DNA of 64,000 nt, from NCBI RefSeq assembly GCF_033097505.1, contig NZ_AP028654.1:1508001-1572000 (forward strand), written 5' to 3'. A program made the translations under genes and the position numbers. Every line of letters begins with the position of its first letter. Within the stretch, counting starts at the first letter, position 1. Source of the DNA: Helicovermis profundi. GTDB lineage: Bacteria; Bacillota; Clostridia; Peptostreptococcales; Acidaminobacteraceae. Under the pieces are notes generated by a model. That model had not been told where the DNA came from, searched no databases, and was given only the letters and a program-made list of their open reading frames with translations. Below are positions 45,508-54,428 of the stretch, one piece after another.

Positions 45508-47259
45508 ATGTACTCATATATAAAGAAAATATCCATAATTTTATTAGTTTCATTAGTATTTAATTCTATATTTCCTAAAGTATCTTACGCAAATCAACTT
45601 TTTAAACTAAGTGATGCAATAAAAATAGGAATTAATAATTCCAAATTACTTAAAAACAATGATATGAGTATTTTTGAAAAAAAAATTGCAATAAAAGAAG
45701 CTAGAAAAGCTGTTTCAGATGAGAACAAAAAAAATAGAAGACTTTTCGAAAAAAAACCGATTTATAATAAAGATTTTGCAAGAAAAACAAAAATCAATAA
45801 ATCAAAATATGAATATAATTTGGCAAAGCAGACAAAAAAATTCAATATTAACGTTGTTAGCTACAAAATAAGAGAATTGTATTTCTTAGCATATACTTAT
45901 CAAGAATATAAAAGTATAAGTCTTGAAACGCTTAACGAAAATAGAGATAGATTAAATATTGTAAAAAAACTGTTTTTAAAGGGAAAAGTATCAAAAGAAG
46001 AAGTTAACTACTCAAAAGAAAAATATGAAGATAGTAAAAAATCATTTGATAAAAATGTAATTGAATTTAATAAAGCTGTAAATAAATTGTCATCTTATAT
46101 TGAGATGGAACTAAACTCAGATAAAATTATTTTAGAATATTCAACTAGTGAAAATTATATTGATGATAAATATTTAGTTACTTTTATTCAAAAAAGTTTT
46201 GAAAATGACTTTAGCATTTATGCAATTGGTGAAGATATAAAAATTAAACTTGAGGAAATTAATGTTTCCAATAAACTTTATAATAGTGATTTTTCTAGTT
46301 CAAGAATGAGTAGTATAAATGGACTATTAAATGGTGGAATAAATAATATAGATTCTTTAGATCTTGCTAAATCATATGAAAACTTGCTTAACTCACTTAT
46401 ATCAAGATGGGGAGATAGTTGGAAACCATATTATGAGATAAGTTTAGTGTTTTTTACAATTAAAATTCCAAAATTGTTTAGAAGTGGTGAATTTGATGGT
46501 GTAAGATATTTAGAAGATGCGAGATACTCACTTATGTTAAAAATAATGCAAGCTAAACAGTTGTTTTCTAAAGAGGAGACTATAAAAAAAGCAAAAGTAG
46601 AATATATGTCAGATTTATTTGAAAAAATTAATGCTACAGATTATAATTACTATTTATTAAGTAATAAAATTTTAAAACTTAATAAGGATTATAAAATTGA
46701 TCTATATAAGTATTCACAAGGTTTAATTTCACAAAATAAATTAGCAGATTTAAAAGAAGAAATTAATTCATTAAATATGGATAAACTTAATACACTATTT
46801 AAGCTAAATGAATTTAATATTGAAATGGATAAAAACACAAATGGATTCTTGAGCTTCTTAACCAAGAGTACTGAATTCAAAAAAGCAAAAAAATTACCAT
46901 TACCATACAAATTACCTTCTACTATTAGCATAGAAAATAATTTACAAACAAGTTCTTTAAATGTGAAACCAATTACTTGGAGGCTTAAAGAAATCGTTAA
47001 AGGATTTATGAATGAACTAACATTTGAATTAGATGAAAAATCTGAAATAAATTACTTTGTAATTCAGACTGTTGATGGTTTAAATATTTCAGAAAAAACT
47101 GATATTAAAAAAGGATTTAAACATTTAAATATTACTTTAAGTGATACAGAAGATTTCATTGTAATTTTCTATAAAGATGATCAAATTGTGTCAGAAGGAC
47201 TATTGCAAGGATATGGAAGTAAGGGAGAAGTTGAACTACTAATAAAAACATCAAATTGA
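45508..47259 (+). CDS. Secreted TolC-like coiled-coil protein
   Basis: This 583-residue protein has a signal peptide (hydrophobic to about residue 25, then YANQ). Next comes FKLSDAIKIGINNSKLLKN, the opening seen in TolC/outer-membrane efflux proteins, then long amphipathic helices (about 45-240 and 340-450) like the TolC barrel helices. The C-terminal 120 residues form a separate beta-like domain. In a Gram-positive it cannot be a classic outer-membrane channel; a cell-envelope scaffold is more plausible. The ATG at 45508 follows GGGAGTGAAATGG. Confidence 0.65.
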   Translation: MYSYIKKISIILLVSLVFNSIFPKVSYANQLFKLSDAIKIGINNSKLLKNNDMSIFEKKIAIKEARKAVSDENKKNRRLFEKKPIYNKDFARKTKINKSKYEYNLAKQTKKFNINVVSYKIRELYFLAYTYQEYKSISLETLNENRDRLNIVKKLFLKGKVSKEEVNYSKEKYEDSKKSFDKNVIEFNKAVNKLSSYIEMELNSDKIILEYSTSENYIDDKYLVTFIQKSFENDFSIYAIGEDIKIKLEEINVSNKLYNSDFSSSRMSSINGLLNGGINNIDSLDLAKSYENLLNSLISRWGDSWKPYYEISLVFFTIKIPKLFRSGEFDGVRYLEDARYSLMLKIMQAKQLFSKEETIKKAKVEYMSDLFEKINATDYNYYLLSNKILKLNKDYKIDLYKYSQGLISQNKLADLKEEINSLNMDKLNTLFKLNEFNIEMDKNTNGFLSFLTKSTEFKKAKKLPLPYKLPSTISIENNLQTSSLNVKPITWRLKEIVKGFMNELTFELDEKSEINYFVIQTVDGLNISEKTDIKKGFKHLNITLSDTEDFIVIFYKDDQIVSEGLLQGYGSKGEVELLIKTSN

Positions 47260-47301
47260 AGTCAAATTCAATTAAGTGGATAACATTATGGAGTGATAAA
47301 T

Positions 47302-50300
47302 TTGAATATAAAATATAAAATTTCATTACTAATATATATATTGTTTTCTATTTCATTAGTTAATTCATATGCGCTTACTCCACCGAAAGTTAATACACTT
47401 GAAGATAAATATTTGATTATTGGTGAGTACATCATTTACTTAGATCAATTAAATCAAGATATTTACGATGCTGCATTTCTAACAATAAAGGATAATCAAA
47501 ACATTTATTATAAGTCTGAATTTGCTAATGGTGAGTGGTTCAAAATTGATGAAGGAAATTCTCTTTCAGATATTGTAATATCATCAAATACAAATAGTAT
47601 ATCTTCAAAGTATATAGATAATAATTTTAAATTTTCTGTACAAATTGATAAAAGTGGAAATGTAATAAAGTTTAATGAAGGAAATTTTATCTCAATTGAT
47701 AAAAAAATATTAGATTTAGAAAACAATGTAAAAAATAAAGAGTTGAACTTAGCAAAACTTAAAGATGGTAAGGGTGCAGATGGAATAATCCCAGAAATAA
47801 ATGATCTTAAAAATGAAATTAATTTGTTAAAAGCAAGTATAAATGAAGCAGATTTAAATAAAATAAAATTAGATAAACTTAAAGAAAAAATAGCAGTTGC
47901 TAAGGCAAATAATGACTACAGCATGTTAGAAGAACTTTTAAATGACGCGAATATTGAGGATGAGGATTTACTAAAAGAAAAAATAAATAAAAACACAAAC
48001 GATTTACTAACGCTTAATAAATTGAAGAAAAGTTTTGAAAAAAACGGATTAGCGAAGTTAACTACTTCTATAAATTTAGAAATAGAATCAAAAAAAGAAG
48101 TGCTGACTAGCGACCTTACAAAGATGATTGTATTGCTTTCAAAGAAACTTGAAAACAAACTCTTGTCAAAAAAAAATAGAGCTTTAATTAATGATGAGAT
48201 TATGTCTTCTAAAATAACTTTAGAAAAAGTAACTGAAAACAAGGTAGATGATCTATATTTTGATATTGCAATTTATGATAAAGATACGTTAATTGATGCT
48301 ATAACAAAAACGTTTAGCGCGTTAATTGAGAACCTTCAAAAAAATGTTTTATCTTTAAAAGATGCAAATAGAATAAACAAATCCTTGTTAGAATTAAATG
48401 AAAATGTTTCTAAAATGTATGAGGAAGTTCCTATAACAAGAAACTTAGAAGATCTGAAAAAGAGTAAAAACGCTTTAAAAGAGATTGCTATAAAATTAAA
48501 AAATGTGTTAGTTGAAGAACTAAGCAATAAAAAATTAGATAGTGAAACTGTTGCTTACATTAAAAATAATTTAGAAAAAATTGATATTATTATATTTAAA
48601 GTTGATGTGAATGAAACTGAACTTAAAAAAGTAGATTTAACAAATTTAAATAAATTACTTTTATCTAATATTATAACAAAGACGAGTATAAATAATGATA
48701 TTAAATTAAAAAAAACGAATTTGCCACTACTTGAAAAAAGTTTTTTACTGAAACGAAAAGCATCATTAAATAATATTTTAGATGAATTAAGTAATGTTAA
48801 AACTATTGATTTAAATTTTAAAACTCCATCTAACAATAGAGTAATTTTAATTAAAGATATTACAAGTATAAAAAAAATATTGTCAGAAGTATCCGAAAGT
48901 GAAAACTTAATTAAAACTGATGTGAATTTTTTAGATGAACATTTGATTTTGTTAGAAAAAATTCTTACTGAAATAAAAAAAGATAAATCAAATGAAAACA
49001 TCTTTGATTTATCAGAAATGAATAAGCAAATATTAACTGAATCTGTTGATGAAATATTTGATTCATTAACAACAAAACTAAAAAATCCTGATGTATCAAT
49101 AGAAGAGGCTCAAATTATTAACAGAAATTTGTCGCTATTAGATTCTAATGTTGTTGAATTGTATTCAAAAAATAATAATTTAGTTGATTCTAATTTGAAA
49201 GGTAAAAATAATAAAATTTTAGATGATATTATTTTGCAATTAAAAGCGTTAATAGAAGATAATGTCAAAAATGGCGAATTGTATAATGAAGAAATTAATA
49301 TAGAAAACAAAACTATAGTTGAACTAGATAATATTTCTTATATGATAAACTCAGATAAAATTAATACTAAAAAACTTGATCTACTTTGCTTAGAGAAGTT
49401 AATAATGCTTGATGTAATAGCTAAAACAAAAAACTTAGTAAATAATGAGTTAAATGATTCCAATATAAATGTATTAGAAACAGAAAAAATTTATGAAAAA
49501 GTTAAGTTAATTGATGAAATTTCAGATCAACTTAATGCACTATTAATTCCTAAAATCGATCTCAATATTTTAACTAAAAAGAAAGAAATACTAAATAAAA
49601 CTATTAGTTATATTGCTGAACTTTTAAAAGGCGAACTAAATAATAGTGTTTTGCCGAAAAAAACAGTTGTTTCGTTAAGTGATACATTAGAATTAGTAAA
49701 TAATATTTTATATGAACTTAGTAGTGATAAGAATGCCGAAAAACAATCTAATTTAGTTAAAGTAAAAGAAAATATCGTAAGAGTCTCCAATGATATCGAA
49801 AATTCGATTTTAAGTATAGATTTGACTAATAAAAATATTAATTTTGTTGACTTGTCTAAAGAAAAATTTAATGAGTTAAATAGTTTTATTAATCTAGATA
49901 AAAAAGTTGTTAATAGTAAATCGTCTGAAAAAATTTTAAAATCGAATTATGAATTTGCTTTAAATGAATTACAAGTTCAAAGAGATTCGCTTGAACTTGT
50001 AGTATTAAATTTTAATAACGAAATTAATTCAAACACTTCAATTATAAATTCTACTCAAAATCAAATAAGTAAAATTTTAGACCAAATAGTTAATAATATT
50101 AAGAATGAAAAAGATATTAATAATTCTAATGTTGACCTATCACAAAGTGTAAATAACTTTAAAAATACAGTTATTCTAAGGATGAAATTATTAGAAAATT
50201 CGAATAACTTAAAACAAACTATTAGCAATTTAATAGAAGATGTTAACAAAATAAACAAACAAAATTTAGAAAATGAAAATAAAGATTTTTACAAATTATT

Positions 50301-50694
50301 GTTAAATATGAATACTGCCGTCAATAAAAACTATAACATATACTTAAATGATTTAATCTTCAAAAGAAATTTATTATTAAGAGAATATAAATCTGATAAA
50401 AAAATTAATATTGACTATAATATCTCAATATTAACAGAAGAAATAAAAAAACTTGATCTAGAAATAAGTAAAATTTCCAATTATGAATTTTTAAGAAATC
50501 CTTATATTTTAAACAAAAATGTGTTTTTAGCAGAATCAAAATCATATTTAGATATAATTAATGATTTACAAAACAAGAAAGTTATCAATATTAATTTCAA
50601 AAGTGCTAATAAAGAAGAATATAAAACTCTTGTTGATTCAATGAATGAATTAACGCAGTACTTATTTTTATTAAAGGATAGTCTAGATAAATGA
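47302..50694 (+). CDS. Large secreted coiled-coil protein
   Basis: This protein of about 1130 residues has an N-terminal signal segment (YKISLLIYILFSISLVNSYA), a small domain up to about residue 140, then almost 1000 residues of Leu/Asn/Lys/Glu-rich heptad-like helix with no Gly/Pro breaks of note. TTG at 47302 follows GGAGTGATAAA. No membrane helix at the C-terminus. Together with the preceding TolC-like gene it suggests an exported filamentous or envelope-spanning component. Not recognised. Confidence 0.65.
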   Translation: MNIKYKISLLIYILFSISLVNSYALTPPKVNTLEDKYLIIGEYIIYLDQLNQDIYDAAFLTIKDNQNIYYKSEFANGEWFKIDEGNSLSDIVISSNTNSISSKYIDNNFKFSVQIDKSGNVIKFNEGNFISIDKKILDLENNVKNKELNLAKLKDGKGADGIIPEINDLKNEINLLKASINEADLNKIKLDKLKEKIAVAKANNDYSMLEELLNDANIEDEDLLKEKINKNTNDLLTLNKLKKSFEKNGLAKLTTSINLEIESKKEVLTSDLTKMIVLLSKKLENKLLSKKNRALINDEIMSSKITLEKVTENKVDDLYFDIAIYDKDTLIDAITKTFSALIENLQKNVLSLKDANRINKSLLELNENVSKMYEEVPITRNLEDLKKSKNALKEIAIKLKNVLVEELSNKKLDSETVAYIKNNLEKIDIIIFKVDVNETELKKVDLTNLNKLLLSNIITKTSINNDIKLKKTNLPLLEKSFLLKRKASLNNILDELSNVKTIDLNFKTPSNNRVILIKDITSIKKILSEVSESENLIKTDVNFLDEHLILLEKILTEIKKDKSNENIFDLSEMNKQILTESVDEIFDSLTTKLKNPDVSIEEAQIINRNLSLLDSNVVELYSKNNNLVDSNLKGKNNKILDDIILQLKALIEDNVKNGELYNEEINIENKTIVELDNISYMINSDKINTKKLDLLCLEKLIMLDVIAKTKNLVNNELNDSNINVLETEKIYEKVKLIDEISDQLNALLIPKIDLNILTKKKEILNKTISYIAELLKGELNNSVLPKKTVVSLSDTLELVNNILYELSSDKNAEKQSNLVKVKENIVRVSNDIENSILSIDLTNKNINFVDLSKEKFNELNSFINLDKKVVNSKSSEKILKSNYEFALNELQVQRDSLELVVLNFNNEINSNTSIINSTQNQISKILDQIVNNIKNEKDINNSNVDLSQSVNNFKNTVILRMKLLENSNNLKQTISNLIEDVNKINKQNLENENKDFYKLLLNMNTAVNKNYNIYLNDLIFKRNLLLREYKSDKKINIDYNISILTEEIKKLDLEISKISNYEFLRNPYILNKNVFLAESKSYLDIINDLQNKKVININFKSANKEEYKTLVDSMNELTQYLFLLKDSLDK

Positions 50695-50695
50695 A

Positions 50696-50813
50696 TTTCT
50701 TGGATTCAGGGGAGTTTTTACTCCCACTGAATCCAAGAAAACATAATCCAGGGCCTTTTTAGAGTTCTTTATCTCCCGCTTTTTTAAGAAGTGGGGGTAT
50801 TAGAACTCTAAGG
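50696..50813 (+). repeat. Two strong hairpins, structured RNA or mobile-element remnant
   Basis: Hairpin 1: TTTCTTGGATTCAG (50696-50709) pairs perfectly with 50727-50740, extended by GGGAGT/ACTCCC around a TTTT loop, one bulged A. Hairpin 2: TTAGAGTTCT (50759-50768) pairs with AGAACTCTAA (50802-50811), and inside it CTCCCGCTT pairs with AAGTGGGGG using two G-U pairs. The block is far richer in GC than its surroundings. No clean U-run follows either stem. It resembles the palindromic ends of IS200/IS605-type elements; no transposase gene is nearby. Confidence 0.6.
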
Positions 50814-50837
50814 CATCGGATAAATATGGAGAATAAT

Positions 50838-52991
50838 ATGAATAACGACTTTAATTTAAAAGACGAATACATGGGTGAATTATATAAATTACTTGATTTA
50901 TATTTGCTGAAATATTTTTTGAAAGAAGAGATATATAAAACAAAAGGAATTAATAAATACAAGGGTCTTGCAATCACACCTGATGATGTAAAAATAGCGT
51001 TGAATTTAAACGTTATAGATACAAATACATCTGATGTAATAAGCACAACATTAAAAATCAAAGCTCAGCTTGAAAATATTAGGACTTTATTTAGTAATAA
51101 AAAAACCAATTCAAAACTTGATGAAATCTGTAATCTGTTTAACTTAGATTATTTTGAAAAAATGATGATTTTATTTGGAATATCTTCACTAATTGATCAA
51201 AAGTATCATAAAATATATGGTTATTTAAATGATAATATGACAAAAAAAACAGCTACAATTGGTTTGTTTTTTAGTGTACTTGAGGTAGATGATATAAATA
51301 AGGTTAAAATAATAAGAAAACTAAGAGGAAATAATAATTTCACAAAATTCATTTTAGATTATAATTTTGGGAAAATTGATATTCCTCTTTATGATAAAGA
51401 AATTAAAATTACTTCAAGAATTGAGAATTATATTTTTAATGTAAATGAAATTGATTACAGTATAAAACATTCTTCAGAAATATTTTACTTTAATGATGAT
51501 ATTGATATATATATTGGAGATAAAGTAGTTATTGAAGAAACTTTAAAAAGTATAAGTAATTACTACTATAGCAATAATTCAATTACTAAACCTTTATATA
51601 TTAAAATAACAGGCATTTTAGGTAGCGGTAGAAAGCATTTGGCAAAGTATATTTCACAAAAATTAGAAAGGAATTTATTGATAGTCGATTTTTTAGGATT
51701 TAATCAAAATGAGGATTTTTATGAAATAATAAATTCAATAATAAGAGAAGCGGTTTTAAAAGAAGCTATAATTGCCATAGAAAATTATAATCTAATATCA
51801 GAAAAAAAGTATATGAAAAATATAAGTGTGGATAAATTTTTTTCTAATTTAGAGTTGTTTTCAGAACCTATATTTTTAATCACTTCTTCTATCAACGATA
51901 TAAAGAATAAGAGAATGGAAAACACAATAGTAAATGTCAATTTAGATTACCCAAATTCAGAAAATAAAATTTTGCTTTGGAAGTATTATTCTTCAAAATT
52001 TAAAGTCAATAATGTTAATGCTCAAGAATTATCAAATAAATTCAATATTACTCCATTACAAATCAAAAATACAATTATTGAATTTAGAAATAAGAGTATT
52101 ATACAAGAAAATAAAAACATTTCAATATATGACGCTACATACAGGCAAATTGAAAATATGTTAGTTGATTTAGCAGTAAAAATTAAATGTTTTTATACAT
52201 GGAAGGATATAGTATTGCCTAATGATACAATTGAAATTCTAACAGATGTTTGTAATCAAGTAAAATTCAAGAATAAAGTTCTTAAAGAATGGGGATTTGG
52301 TGATAAAATTCCCTATGGTAAAGGTGTGTCATTAATATGTTCAGGACCACCAGGAACTGGTAAAACAATGTCTGCACAAGTTATAGCAAGTGAACTTAAC
52401 TTGGAATTATATAAAATTGATTTATCTAAAATAATTAGTAAATATATAGGTGAAACTGAGAAGAATTTAAATAAATTATTTGATGAAGCTAAAAATAGTA
52501 GCTCAATATTATTTTTCGATGAATCTGATGCAATTTTTGGTAAAAGAACAAGCGTAAAAGATTCGAAAGATAGATATTCAAATATAGAAGTCTCTTATTT
52601 GCTTCAAAAAATTGAAGAGTATGAAGGCATTACAATACTTGCCACAAATTATTTGAAAAATATTGATAAAGCATTTTTAAGAAGAATCAATTATATTATT
52701 TCATTTCCATTTCCAGATGAAAAAGCAAGAAAACAAATATGGAAAAAGACATTCCCTGATAAATCAAAAAAAAGTGATGATATTGATTTTGAATTTTTAG
52801 CAAATACATTTGAAATTTCAGGAGGAAATATTAAAAATATTGTTTTAAATAGTGCATATTTAGCTGCTGCAGAAAATTCAAGTATATCTATGAAACATAT
52901 AATAAGATCTACAAAATACGAACTTCAAAAAATCGATAAGCTGCTTCTTAAAGAAGATTTAAAAGAGTACTCGTATTTATTAGATAAATGA
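50838..52991 (+). CDS. AAA+ ATPase of the injection system (Afp15/Pvc15-like)
   Basis: This 717-residue protein has an N-terminal helical region (1-230), then a degenerate AAA module (GILGSGRKHLAKYI near 258) and a canonical AAA module with Walker A GPPGTGKTMSAQ (near 502), Walker B ILFFDESDAIFGKR, sensor 1 TILATNY and arginine region AFLRRINY. eCIS loci carry such an ATPase, needed for assembly in characterised systems. ATG 50838 follows GGAGAATAAT; the ATG at 50826 lies before that ribosome site. First core gene after the structured element. Confidence 0.88.
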   Translation: MNNDFNLKDEYMGELYKLLDLYLLKYFLKEEIYKTKGINKYKGLAITPDDVKIALNLNVIDTNTSDVISTTLKIKAQLENIRTLFSNKKTNSKLDEICNLFNLDYFEKMMILFGISSLIDQKYHKIYGYLNDNMTKKTATIGLFFSVLEVDDINKVKIIRKLRGNNNFTKFILDYNFGKIDIPLYDKEIKITSRIENYIFNVNEIDYSIKHSSEIFYFNDDIDIYIGDKVVIEETLKSISNYYYSNNSITKPLYIKITGILGSGRKHLAKYISQKLERNLLIVDFLGFNQNEDFYEIINSIIREAVLKEAIIAIENYNLISEKKYMKNISVDKFFSNLELFSEPIFLITSSINDIKNKRMENTIVNVNLDYPNSENKILLWKYYSSKFKVNNVNAQELSNKFNITPLQIKNTIIEFRNKSIIQENKNISIYDATYRQIENMLVDLAVKIKCFYTWKDIVLPNDTIEILTDVCNQVKFKNKVLKEWGFGDKIPYGKGVSLICSGPPGTGKTMSAQVIASELNLELYKIDLSKIISKYIGETEKNLNKLFDEAKNSSSILFFDESDAIFGKRTSVKDSKDRYSNIEVSYLLQKIEEYEGITILATNYLKNIDKAFLRRINYIISFPFPDEKARKQIWKKTFPDKSKKSDDIDFEFLANTFEISGGNIKNIVLNSAYLAAAENSSISMKHIIRSTKYELQKIDKLLLKEDLKEYSYLLDK

Positions 52992-53027
52992 ATTTATTAA
53001 ATATATATATGACTAGAGGTGATGTAA

Positions 53028-53603
53028 ATGAGTTACACAGCTATTGCAGATGTGAGCCAAAGTTTAACGAAATTATTTAGAAATACACTTTCTCCTGAAC
53101 CAATTAAAAAAAAGGAAAATATAGGTCTCTGTTCACCTGCTGAAAAAGGTGATTTTCAACTTTCATTATATTTATACAATATCGAAGAAAGTGGAGAATT
53201 TAGACAAAATATTATGATAGAAATGAATGATGGTTCTCAAAAGTATCCACCAAAAGTATTTTACTTATATTATTTGCTTACTGCATATTCTACAGCTGAT
53301 ATAAAATCTAAAGCACTTGATGAACATAAAATACTTGGAAAAGCAATTCAGATACTCCATGACAATCAAATACTATCTGGATCAATGCTTGAAGGACAGT
53401 TAAGAAATACTGATCAAGAAATAAGAATTGAAACAAAAAATTTATCTTATGATGAAATGATGAGAATATGGCATTTCAACGATATACCATATTCCTTATC
53501 TGTGGCTTATAAAGTTGGACCTATTTATATTGAATCTACTAAGTTTAAAAAACCTCCTAGAGTTATTAAAAGTAGTATAAAAATCTTAAGGAGTGATAAA
53601 TGA
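53028..53603 (+). CDS. DUF4255 protein, tail terminator/cap (Afp16/Pvc16-like)
   Basis: This 191-residue protein matches the Pvc16 N-terminal (DUF4255) pattern: AIADVSQSLTKLF at the start, FQLSLYLYNIEESGEFRQN, and YYLLTAYSTADIKSKALDEH. In PVC and Afp particles this protein caps the tube and sheath and fixes particle length. It has GAGGTGATGTAA in front and overlaps the next gene at ATGATG. Confidence 0.9.
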   Translation: MSYTAIADVSQSLTKLFRNTLSPEPIKKKENIGLCSPAEKGDFQLSLYLYNIEESGEFRQNIMIEMNDGSQKYPPKVFYLYYLLTAYSTADIKSKALDEHKILGKAIQILHDNQILSGSMLEGQLRNTDQEIRIETKNLSYDEMMRIWHFNDIPYSLSVAYKVGPIYIESTKFKKPPRVIKSSIKILRSDK

Positions 53604-54373
53604 TGGTAAACAACGATATAAATATTGTTAAAAACGTTGATTTTGTTTTGAAATTGATTGATGACTATGATTTAAGTAAACCAAAAGGAAAATTAGTGTT
53701 TGTTTTAAATGATAGAGTTGTAATTCCAATTGTTAAAAATTCTGGTACTTATATATTCGTTAATTTAGAATTAAATAGTCAAGTAAATATACTATATATT
53801 AAATCTGATTACTATTTTAGTAGAGAGATAATTATAAGTTTGAATTTTAATGCATTATTTGATATGAGTGTGCTTAAATTGAAACCAAAATATATTTATC
53901 CATACTTTAAAAAAGGAACTATAATAAAATTTACAACATTTAATAAACACAAGGAAACAGTTGCATCGAGTATATGTTCGTATATTGATGACAAGAATAA
54001 TTATGATGCAAGAATTATTGACAATGTTAATGGAAAATTTCTTATTAAGGGAGCGTATGAAGAATATTTGTTCGGAAATAAATATATTACCCAAAAAGAA
54101 AAATTGATTGAATCTAATGTTATTTCTTTGTATGAAAAGGGTATATATATCATTAGTACGGCTGATTCAAAGTTATTAGATATTGGAGACAAATTGTATA
54201 ATGCTACATTTACTACTACAGATGAAAATGGAAATGGAGTTGTATATTTTAATAATTTTATTAAAAATAAAATTAATATTAATATAGTTTTAAAATCATT
54301 TGATTTAATTAAGGAGGTGAGTATGCAAATAGAAGAAAACAAAATTTATAATTTAGGTTCATTATACTTTTAG
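53603..54373 (+). CDS. Unrecognised injection-system-linked protein
   Basis: This 256-residue protein is mostly beta by eye (KLVFVLNDRVVIPIVKN, YIFVNLELNSQVNILYI), without signal peptide. The C-terminal FTTTDENGNGVVYFNNFI resembles a carboxypeptidase-regulatory-like beta fold. The start could be ATG 53600 or 53603. Near the end the codons AAGGAGGTGAGT precede an in-frame ATG (54322), a perfect ribosome site that could translate a 17-residue peptide, or be chance. Between cap and sheath genes, probably structural. Confidence 0.6.
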   Translation: MVNNDINIVKNVDFVLKLIDDYDLSKPKGKLVFVLNDRVVIPIVKNSGTYIFVNLELNSQVNILYIKSDYYFSREIIISLNFNALFDMSVLKLKPKYIYPYFKKGTIIKFTTFNKHKETVASSICSYIDDKNNYDARIIDNVNGKFLIKGAYEEYLFGNKYITQKEKLIESNVISLYEKGIYIISTADSKLLDIGDKLYNATFTTTDENGNGVVYFNNFIKNKININIVLKSFDLIKEVSMQIEENKIYNLGSLYF

Positions 54374-54376
54374 AAA

Positions 54377-54428
54377 GGAGGGAGAGGTTTCGTAATATAC
54401 ATAAATTTATGAAGCCGAAAATAATATG
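54377..54428 (+). promoter_or_regulatory. Distant ribosome site and hairpin before the sheath gene
   Basis: The only Shine-Dalgarno-like tract, GGAGGGAGAGG (54377-54387), lies about 40 nt before the sheath ATG. Directly after it TTTCG (54388-54392) can pair with CGAAA (54416-54420), looping out 23 nt that include the palindrome CATAAATTTATG. This places the tract and ATG 54426 about 5-11 nt apart, similar in principle to phage T4 gene 38. Confidence 0.45.

Noticed and set aside
48555-49001. Minus-strand frame of 148 codons rich in Phe, Ser and Ile
   Set aside because: It mirrors a Lys/Asn/Glu-rich coding strand and lacks a ribosome site; long shadows are expected opposite such genes.
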